Origin: Caulobacteraceae bacterium
Lineage (GTDB): Bacteria > Pseudomonadota > Alphaproteobacteria > Caulobacterales > Caulobacteraceae
Direction: 5' to 3'
NCBI GenBank assembly: GCA_947478785.1
Contig: CANJXI010000023.1
Coordinates: 1 to 48,812 of the forward strand
Length of the DNA: 48,812 bases
The notes under the pieces are model-generated. The model was not told the DNA's origin, ran no database searches, and was given only the letters and a program-made list of their open reading frames with translations. Positions 42,867 through 48,812 of this stretch are shown here, piece after piece; position 1 is the stretch's first letter; every line of letters begins with the position of its first letter. The position numbers and the translations under genes are program-made.

Positions 42867-45800
42867 ATGATCGCGAACCTCATGGGCCTGTCCGTCCGGG
42901 CGCGCTGGGCGGTGGTCCTCCTCGTTGCCCTCGTCTCGGCGATCGGCGCATGGCAGCTCACCCGGCTGCCGATCGACGCGGTGCCGGACATCACCAACAA
43001 GCAGGTGCAGGTCAACACGGTCGATCCTGGCCTGTCGCCCGCCGACATCGAGAAGCGGGTGACCTTCCCCATCGAGACGGCGCTGGCCGGCATACCGGGC
43101 CTAGAGAGCACGCGTTCGATCTCCCGAAACGGCTTCTCGCAGGTGACCGCCGTCTTCAAGGAAAACGCCGACCTCTACTTCGCCCGCCAGCAGGTCAGCG
43201 AGCGGATCGCCCAGGCGCGCGAGAACCTGCCGGAAGGCCTGCAACCGCAGATCGGCCCGGTCACGACCGGCCTCGGCGAAGTGTTCATGTACACGGTGGA
43301 CTTCGCCAATCCGGGCGGCCGGGGCGTCCGGCCGCGCGACGGCGCGCCGGGCTGGCAGTCGGACGGCAGCTACCTGACCCCCGAAGGCGAGCGGCTTGCT
43401 GACGAGGTTTCCCGCAGGGCCTACCTTCGCACCGTACAGGACTGGATCATCGGGCCACAGCTGCGAACCGTCCGCGGCGTGGCCGGCGTCGATTCCATCG
43501 GCGGGTTCGAGAAGCAGTACCTGGTCGAGCCCGATCCGGTGAAGTTAAGCGCCTATGGCGTCTCGTTTTCGGACCTGGCCAAGGGCCTGGAAGCCGCAAA
43601 CCTCTCCGTGGGCGCCAACTTCCTGGAGCGGGCCGGTGAGGCCTACCTCGTCCGCGCCGACGCCCGGATCCGTTCGATCGACGAGATCGCCAATGCCGCC
43701 ATCGCCACACGGGGTGGCGTTCCAGTGCTGGTCAAGGATGTCGCCGTTGTCCGGATCGGCGGAGAACTCCGCACAGGCGCGGCAAGCCTGAACGGCCACG
43801 AGGTGGTGGTCGGCACCGCCCTGATGCTCATCGGCGAGAACAGCCGCACCGTCGCAAAGGCTGTCGGCGAGAAGCTGGAGACGTTGGAGAAATCCCTGCC
43901 TGTGGGGGTCAAGGTGACGCCGACGCTGGACCGCTCCAGTCTGGTGAACGCCACCATCGCCACCGTGCAGCGAAACCTGTTCGAGGGCGCCGTGCTGGTC
44001 GCTGTCGCCCTGTTCTTCCTGCTGGGCAACGTCCGCGCCGCGGCCATCGCCGTGCTGATCATCCCGATCTCGTTCCTGATGACCGCCGTCGGCATGAACA
44101 CACTGGGCGTCTCCGGAAACCTGATGAGCCTGGGCGCTCTGGACTTCGGACTGATCGTCGATGGGGCCGTGATCATCATCGAGAACTGCCTTCGCAGACT
44201 GGCGGAGCGGCAGCATCGGGAAGGCCGCCTGCTGGAACTGCGAGAGCGGCTCCAGGAAACCCTGCTGGCCTCGCAGCAGATGATCCGGCCCACGGTCTAC
44301 GGGCAGGCGATCATCTTCCTGGTCTTCGCGCCGCTGCTCACATTCCAGGGCGTGGAGGGCAAGACCTTCTCGCCCATGGCCATCACCCTGATGCTGGCCC
44401 TGGCCGCGGCCTTCATCCTGTCCCTGACCTTCGTGCCGGCCATGGTGGCTCTCCTGATCCGCGGCAGGGTGGCGGAGACGGAGGTGTGGCTGATCCGCAG
44501 GATCAACGCGCGCTACCAGCCCCTGCTTGACAGCGCCATTGCGCGACCCTGGCCCTTCATCGGGGCCGCAGTCGGGGTCTCGGTTCTGGCGGGTTTCGTC
44601 TTCACCCTGCTGGGCCAGGAGTTCATCCCGCAGCTTGACGAGAAGAACCTTGCCCTGGCCTCGCAGCGTATTCCCTCCACTTCCCTCGAGCAGTCGCTCC
44701 GCATGCAGCAGCAGGTCGAACGCGCGGTCAGCAGCCTGCCGGAGGTCGAGATGATGTTCTCCAAGACCGGCACCGCCGAGGTCGCCACTGACCCTATGCC
44801 GCCCAATATTTCCGACGGCTTCATCCTGCTGAAACCGCAGAAAGACTGGCCCAGGGGAGTGAAGACCAAGGAAGACGTGATCGCTCGCGTCGAGGCCAAG
44901 GCCAACGGACTGATCGGGCAGGGCTATGAACTCAGCCAGCCCATCGAGCTCCGGTTCAATGAGTTGATCGGCGGCGTCCGCGGCGACGTCGCCGTGAAAA
45001 TCTACGGCGACGATCTCGACAAGATGACCTCCACCGGAACCCGGATCGCCGCAGCCCTGTCCTCGACGCCGGGCGCAGCCGACGTGAAGGTGGAACAGGT
45101 CAGCGGAGCGCCGACCCTCGACGTCCAGTTCGATCGCGGCGCCATCGCGCGCTACGGCCTGACCGTGGAAGAGGTGGCCGATACTGTCGCCGCCGCCATG
45201 GCGGGCCGCCAGGCCGGCATGCTGTTCCAGGGTGACCGTCGCTTTGACGTTGTGGTCCGCGTGCCGATCGCTACGCGTACCAGTCTCGATGCCCTCGGCG
45301 CCCTGCCGGTGATGCTGCCGGACGATGATGGCCACGCTCGGGGCTCGGTCGCCCTCAGCCAGTTGGCGCAGTTCCGCTACACCGAGGGGCTGAACCAGAT
45401 CAGCCGTGAGAACGGCAAGCGCAGAGTGGTCGTCTCCGCCAACGTCAGGGGCCGGGACGTCGGCTCCTTCGTCAAGGCCGCCCGTCCGAAGGTCGATGCG
45501 GTGACCCTGTCGCCCGGCACGTTTCTGGAGTGGGGCGGTCAGTTCCAGAACCTGCAGGCAGCCGCCGAGAGACTGGCGATTGTGGTCCCGATCTGCTTCC
45601 TGGCGATCTTCGGCCTGCTCTACTTCGCCCTGGGCAGCGTGCCGCTGGCCGTCGCCGTGTTCACGGCCATCCCACTGGGTCTCGCCGGCGGCGTTTTCAC
45701 GCTGGCGCTCACCCGGATCAATTTCTCGGTGTCGGCGGCTGTGGGCTTCATCGTCCTAGCCGGAGTTGCGGTCCTCAATGGTCTCGTCGTGATGAGCGCC

Positions 45801-46103
45801 ATCCGTCAGCGCCTGGATGAAGGCAAATCGGTCAGCGAGGCGATCCGCCAGGGGATGATGGAAAAAGTCCGGCCCGTGGTGATGACCGGTCTGGTGCCGG
45901 CCATCGGATTCATCCCCATGGCGCTGGCCCATGGCACAGGCGCCGAGGTGCAGAAGCCGCTGGCCATGGTGGTGATCGGAGGCTTGGTCACGGCCACGGC
46001 GCTGACGCTACTTGTCTTGCCCGCCATCACACAGGTGGTGCTGACCATTGCCAGGCGGCGGACAGCAGGTCGCGAGATCCCGCCCTTGAACAAAGCGGAA
46101 TGA
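42867..46103 (+). CDS. czcA: Heavy-metal RND efflux pump (CzcA family)
   Basis: Inner-membrane proton/metal antiporter of 1078 aa. It opens with IANLMGLSVRARWAVVLL and LTRLPIDAVPDITNKQVQVNT, the HME-RND signature. Helix 4 carries DFGLIVDGAVIIIEN (about residues 426-440), with the Asp pair associated with pumps for divalent cations (Zn/Co/Cd/Ni) rather than Cu/Ag. Two large periplasmic loops and a second set of helices (LAIFGLLYFALGSVPLAVAV, VLNGLVVMSAIRQRL) complete the protein. No two-component regulator is in the window, so control is unknown. Confidence 0.94.
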   Translation: MIANLMGLSVRARWAVVLLVALVSAIGAWQLTRLPIDAVPDITNKQVQVNTVDPGLSPADIEKRVTFPIETALAGIPGLESTRSISRNGFSQVTAVFKENADLYFARQQVSERIAQARENLPEGLQPQIGPVTTGLGEVFMYTVDFANPGGRGVRPRDGAPGWQSDGSYLTPEGERLADEVSRRAYLRTVQDWIIGPQLRTVRGVAGVDSIGGFEKQYLVEPDPVKLSAYGVSFSDLAKGLEAANLSVGANFLERAGEAYLVRADARIRSIDEIANAAIATRGGVPVLVKDVAVVRIGGELRTGAASLNGHEVVVGTALMLIGENSRTVAKAVGEKLETLEKSLPVGVKVTPTLDRSSLVNATIATVQRNLFEGAVLVAVALFFLLGNVRAAAIAVLIIPISFLMTAVGMNTLGVSGNLMSLGALDFGLIVDGAVIIIENCLRRLAERQHREGRLLELRERLQETLLASQQMIRPTVYGQAIIFLVFAPLLTFQGVEGKTFSPMAITLMLALAAAFILSLTFVPAMVALLIRGRVAETEVWLIRRINARYQPLLDSAIARPWPFIGAAVGVSVLAGFVFTLLGQEFIPQLDEKNLALASQRIPSTSLEQSLRMQQQVERAVSSLPEVEMMFSKTGTAEVATDPMPPNISDGFILLKPQKDWPRGVKTKEDVIARVEAKANGLIGQGYELSQPIELRFNELIGGVRGDVAVKIYGDDLDKMTSTGTRIAAALSSTPGAADVKVEQVSGAPTLDVQFDRGAIARYGLTVEEVADTVAAAMAGRQAGMLFQGDRRFDVVVRVPIATRTSLDALGALPVMLPDDDGHARGSVALSQLAQFRYTEGLNQISRENGKRRVVVSANVRGRDVGSFVKAARPKVDAVTLSPGTFLEWGGQFQNLQAAAERLAIVVPICFLAIFGLLYFALGSVPLAVAVFTAIPLGLAGGVFTLALTRINFSVSAAVGFIVLAGVAVLNGLVVMSAIRQRLDEGKSVSEAIRQGMMEKVRPVVMTGLVPAIGFIPMALAHGTGAEVQKPLAMVVIGGLVTATALTLLVLPAITQVVLTIARRRTAGREIPPLNKAE

Positions 46104-46291
46104 CCTCGGCAGACCCCTGAGGAGACATCGACGATCAGCCCTGACAATCAAGCCCAGAGCGGACTTTCCCATGGTCCGGAAAGAGTGAGAAGCGGCCGAA
46201 CCGTCAGCGCCCCATCAATGTCCGCTAACCCCCCATCTCTACCGTTGGCAAGGTCCGCCTACGGGCGCTCATCTGGCGCCAAGTGTCAGGT

Positions 46292-46798
46292 CTATCCAGT
46301 AGCGGCCGAGCGGCGGGCCGCCCGCCACTCCCAAGGCATGTCGAACTGCCCCGACCAGACCCCACGACGGGCCGCCCGCGCCTGGTCCTCGGCGCGGACG
46401 TAGTCCCGCGAGTAGCGCCGATAGGCGACCGCCCAGCCCTGGGTGACCAGCCAGCCATTCAGATCCACGCCGCGGGAGCTGCAGACCGCCACTGTCCTAC
46501 CGTAGCGATCGGTGTCGCGGGGGTCGCATGACACGGTCGATCGCCCGATCTGATCAGACAGAGCCAGGGATGCCTGCTGGCCGCAGCGCCACCGCTCACC
46601 GGTCGGACGAGTGCAAAGCTGGCGACCCTCGGGCGCATCAATGCCTTGGAGACGGATACGGACGCCGTGGATCTCGATGGTGTCGCCGTCGATGACGCTG
46701 GCTACGCCGGCGATCGGCACGGCCGCCGCCGCGCTGGACGTGGCTGTGAGAACGGTCAGGCCGAAAGCGACACAACTGAGGGCCCGCCCAATACTCAT
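46292..46798 (-). CDS. Exported thermonuclease-family protein (SNase-like)
   Basis: Protein of 168 aa with a signal peptide (about 1-26) and an SNase OB-fold domain: GVASVIDGDTIEIHGVRIRLQGIDAPEGRQ, then DRYGRTVAVC, then LVTQGWAVAYRRYSRDYVRAEDQARAARRGVW. The catalytic set (Arg in RIRL, Glu in DAPE, Arg in YGRT) is present. Expected to cut nucleic acid outside the cytoplasm. Stand-alone gene, divergent from the TIR-domain gene across a 155-bp gap. Such nucleases are common cargo of alphaproteobacterial islands. Confidence 0.9.
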   Translation of the reverse strand: MSIGRALSCVAFGLTVLTATSSAAAAVPIAGVASVIDGDTIEIHGVRIRLQGIDAPEGRQLCTRPTGERWRCGQQASLALSDQIGRSTVSCDPRDTDRYGRTVAVCSSRGVDLNGWLVTQGWAVAYRRYSRDYVRAEDQARAARRGVWSGQFDMPWEWRAARRSAATG

Positions 46799-46900
46799 AT
46801 TTTCCGTATAGGCGTGAAGACGTCCGCTCCGCTACCGGCGGGGGGCGGACACTTGGTACTCGATGGACGCCTTCGCTTCATCTGCCGTAGGCTAGGCACC

Positions 46901-46930
46901 TTGCAATCTGACGTTGATTCTCTGTATATT
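46901..46930 (+). promoter_or_regulatory. Sigma-70-like promoter of the TIR-membrane gene pair
   Basis: TTGCAA (46901-46906) and TATATT (46925-46930) with an 18-bp spacer. The predicted transcript would start about 15 bp before ATG 46954. Good match for an otherwise GC-rich genome; the two downstream genes overlap and depend on it. Confidence 0.55.
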
Positions 46931-46953
46931 GCGCCGCTTGTTAGGAACGTTCG

Positions 46954-47463
46954 ATGTCCATCAATCCGCGCCGGAAAGTCTTTATCAGCTATCATCACGC
47001 TGGTGACCAAGCGTACTACAACGCCTTCTCCGAAGCCTTCCACGAGAAGTATGAGGTCTTTTTCGACAACAGCCTGGAGCGGGCGCGGGACAGTGAGGAT
47101 GAGGGCTATATCCTGCGCTACATCCGCGAAAACCACCTGACCGGCAGTAGTTGCCTGATCGTACTGTGTGGGGCTGATACTTGGCGTCGCAAATACGTCG
47201 ATTGGGAGATCAAGGCAGCGCTCGACCAGCAGATGGGTGTCCTGGCAATCCAGCTCCCGACCCTGAAGCCTGCCGCTGCAGGCGGCGGCATCAGCGTGCC
47301 GGGGCGGCTAGTCGACAACATCAACAGCGGCTACGCCGTGCTCAAGCATTGGGATACTGCGACCAAGACCATGCAAGGTCTGTCCGATCTGATTGAGGAC
47401 TCACTGAAGCGGTCCAAGACGTTGATCAACAACACGCGCGAACGCCGTCAGCGGAATGGCTGA
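46954..47463 (+). CDS. TIR-like domain protein (ThsB/DUF1863-like)
   Basis: Soluble protein of 169 aa, essentially one TIR-like domain. It begins RRKVFISYHHAGDQAYYNAF (beta-A and box 1), has EVFFDNSLERARDSEDEGYILRYIRENHL, then the core strand SSCLIVLCGADTWRRKYVDWEIKAALDQQ. W84-E85 sits where the required Glu of TIR NADases and Thoeris ThsB lies. This points to an NAD+-processing, signal-making enzyme; that is family knowledge plus inference. ATG 46954 has a weak AGGAACG site. It overlaps the membrane-protein gene by 8 bp, so the two are coupled. Confidence 0.88.
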   Translation: MSINPRRKVFISYHHAGDQAYYNAFSEAFHEKYEVFFDNSLERARDSEDEGYILRYIRENHLTGSSCLIVLCGADTWRRKYVDWEIKAALDQQMGVLAIQLPTLKPAAAGGGISVPGRLVDNINSGYAVLKHWDTATKTMQGLSDLIEDSLKRSKTLINNTRERRQRNG

Positions 47464-48145
47464 CTCGCCCTCTGTTCACCACGCGACGGCGGCTCCGGTC
47501 GGCGCGCCAATTAGCATCGTTGAGGCGCATTTCGATCCCGTGACTCATGAGATCGGCGTGAGCGGCCATCTCTGGCTTTTCCTGCTGTTTCTGGGGGCGA
47601 TGGCGCTGCTGTTCCTGGCGCGCCGCTACCTTGCCGACTTCCGAGGGCCATCCTGGGAAATCGATCAAGCCGAGGTCGGGGCCGGGGCCGGCAAGATCAC
47701 GCTGAGGCCGAACTTGGTCGACCGCCAGGTGGCTTATGCGATCTGGGTCGAGCTAAGCACACGCAAGATCGGCCTGCCGATTGACCTAGATCATGACGTG
47801 ATCGCAGAGGTCTACGATTCTTGGTTTCAGTTTTTCACCATCACGCGCGACCTCCTCAAGACGATCCCGGTCGGCAAGGTGCAGGACGCCAGCACGCAAC
47901 AGATCATCAAGCTGTCGATCAACGTCCTGAACGAAGGGCTGCGGCCACACCTCACGACTTGGCATGCCCGGTTTCGACGTTGGTATGAGAACGAAATCTC
48001 TCAGCAGGCCAAGCTGGCCGAGGCACCTCAGCTTGTGCAGCTGGATTTCCCCAAGTACGCCGAGCTAACGGCAGACCTGATGGAGGTCAACCAACGGCTT
48101 ATGAAGTATCGGGCCGCGATGAAGAAGATCATTTACAAAGACTGA
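47456..48145 (+). CDS. Single-pass membrane protein coupled to the TIR gene (unknown family)
   Basis: Protein of 229 aa that I cannot assign to a named family. Residues 1-37 are a soluble N-terminus, residues 38-57 one strong transmembrane helix (HLWLFLLFLGAMALLFLARR). A 170-residue, mostly helical cytoplasmic domain follows, with VAYAIWVELSTRKIGLPIDLDHDVIAEVYDSW-type sequence and LNEGLRPHLTTWHARFRRWY. The rich set of Trp, His, Arg and Asp suggests a conserved functional core. ATG 47456 lies inside the TIR gene. By analogy with TIR/effector systems, it may be a membrane effector or sensor; this is inference. Confidence 0.8.
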   Translation: MADSPSVHHATAAPVGAPISIVEAHFDPVTHEIGVSGHLWLFLLFLGAMALLFLARRYLADFRGPSWEIDQAEVGAGAGKITLRPNLVDRQVAYAIWVELSTRKIGLPIDLDHDVIAEVYDSWFQFFTITRDLLKTIPVGKVQDASTQQIIKLSINVLNEGLRPHLTTWHARFRRWYENEISQQAKLAEAPQLVQLDFPKYAELTADLMEVNQRLMKYRAAMKKIIYKD

Positions 48146-48154
48146 CGCTGCATC

Positions 48155-48191
48155 GATGCCGGCCGTTTTAACATGCGCCAGGGCCGGCATC
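48155..48191. terminator. Stem-loop between the TIR module and the recombinase cassette
   Basis: Perfect 10-bp inverted repeat GATGCCGGCC/GGCCGGCATC with a 17-nt loop, 10 bp after the membrane-protein stop. It has no T-run. It could terminate both convergent transcripts or mark an element boundary. Confidence 0.45.
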
Positions 48192-48253
48192 CGAAACCCT
48201 CAAGAAGAGTGGCTCTAGAGCCCAGGCGTTCACCCTGTACCAAGCGTCAGGTT

Positions 48254-48649
48254 CTATCCGCTATGCCCGAGGGCCACTCGCTGCTCCGCCCACATCAGCG
48301 GAAACGGCGTCAGCAGCCCCGCCATGGTCATGCCGGCCGGCTGGCGGCCCTCCAGGATCGCCTCGATGATCTCGGGCGCCAGCAGCGTCAGCCGCAGCAC
48401 CCGGCCCACATAGGACGCGTTGATCTTCTCCGCCCTGGCGACCTCCTCGATGGAGGCATGGACCCCGGTCTCGATCAGCCTGCGCCACCGGAACGCTCGG
48501 GCGATGACCTTGATCATGGTGTTGTCGACCCGCGGCCTGGGGGCGGCCCAGATCGGCTCTCCACCGTCCGGGGCGAGGATCAGCTTGCGGCCACCACGTT
48601 TGCGGATCTGCATGGGGATGCGGATCGTGAAGGTGTTGGTGGCGCTCAT
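48254..48649 (-). CDS. HTH accessory protein of a serine-recombinase cassette
   Basis: Protein of 131 aa. N-terminal basic part (IRIPMQIRKRGGRKLILAPDG), then VDNTMIKVIARAFRWRRLIETG, and a ParB/KorB-like helix-turn-helix ASIEEVARAEKINASYVGRVLRLTLLAPEIIEAILEG. Proteins of this type follow large serine recombinases in many alphaproteobacterial genomes, as here. Its ATG overlaps the recombinase stop (ATGA). Function is not established; a DNA-binding helper of recombination or its regulator is the obvious guess. Confidence 0.82.
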   Translation of the reverse strand: MSATNTFTIRIPMQIRKRGGRKLILAPDGGEPIWAAPRPRVDNTMIKVIARAFRWRRLIETGVHASIEEVARAEKINASYVGRVLRLTLLAPEIIEAILEGRQPAGMTMAGLLTPFPLMWAEQRVALGHSG

Positions 48650-48812
48650 GCGGCGATCCTTTCGGCGGTGCTGATGCTGGCGAGCTCGCCGGCCAGGGAT
48701 GAGAGCCCGTCATTGCGCAGGCGGATCGCCACCTCGTCCTGATGAATGTCGACCCGGTCGACCAGCAGCTGGATCACGCGGGCCTGCTCGCCGGGGAACA
48801 GCTCCTCCCAGA
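48646..48812 (-). CDS. Serine site-specific recombinase, C-terminal end (cut by window edge)
   Basis: The last 55 codons of a gene that runs off the right edge. The frame reads WEELFPGEQARVIQLLVDRVDI, then IRLRNDGLSSLAGEL, and ends ERIAA. This is the typical C-terminus of large serine recombinases of the DNA invertase/Pin-like type found in alphaproteobacterial mobile elements. The catalytic domain is outside the window, so activity cannot be judged. Confidence 0.78.
   Translation of the reverse strand, partial: WEELFPGEQARVIQLLVDRVDIHQDEVAIRLRNDGLSSLAGELASISTAERIAA

Noticed and set aside
46185..46403. 72-codon plus-strand frame after czcA
   Set aside because: Overlaps the nuclease gene antisense, has no ribosome site and no recognisable domain.
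48173..48742. 189-codon plus-strand frame at the right edge
   Set aside because: Antisense to the HTH accessory and recombinase genes, with shadow-type composition.
39546..48812. Complete insertion sequence or transposase in the island
   Set aside because: I found no DDE transposase frame or matching terminal inverted repeats; only the end of a serine recombinase is visible.

Overview
The window is high-GC alphaproteobacterial chromosome and most resembles Caulobacterales (Phenylobacterium/Caulobacter type). The reasons are the tldD/ctaC/ctaD neighbourhood, the rsmE-gshA pair, the TonB-dependent receptor type, small DUF3309 and DUF983 genes, a possible CtrA-like half-site cluster, and several families of palindromic intergenic repeats. 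This genus-level call is an inference; the window holds no rRNA.

Left and centre (1 to about 39,300) look like ordinary core chromosome. Here are cytochrome c oxidase subunits I (partial) and II, TldD protease, a TonB-dependent receptor, a proton-coupled peptide transporter, gshA and rsmE, a PPK2-type polyphosphate kinase and an aldo/keto reductase. They are followed by a YcaQ-like DNA glycosylase, an M48 protease, an ABC exporter, ubiA, a tag-rnhB-yjbR operon, ygfZ, a GT9 glycosyltransferase overlapping a dihydroorotase-like gene, and a feruloyl-CoA-synthase-like gene overlapping a thiamine-diphosphate enzyme. Next come a secreted protein with five four-cysteine repeats, an SPFH-NfeD pair, yaaA, a CHASE3 hybrid histidine kinase, a CoA-transferase/crotonase pair and an MHS-family transporter. 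Between these genes lie at least two families of palindromic repeats. One copy of the smaller palindromic unit lies in frame inside ygfZ and is translated.

A tRNA-Ser(GGA) gene at 39,456-39,545 marks a change of character. To its right is about 490 bp without a gene, then a czc-type heavy-metal efflux operon headed by a small His/Cys-rich exported protein. After that come an exported thermonuclease, a two-gene unit (TIR-domain protein plus single-pass membrane protein) with its own promoter, and, on the opposite strand at the right edge, the end of a serine-recombinase gene with its small HTH accessory gene. I read this as accessory DNA, probably a genomic island using the tRNA as its left boundary. 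The right boundary lies outside the window.

The most interesting item is the TIR plus membrane-protein pair at 46,954-48,145. It has the layout of an anti-phage signalling module (TIR enzyme plus membrane effector), but the partner is not a ThsA I recognise. Second is the five-repeat, twenty-cysteine exported protein at 26,776-28,101.
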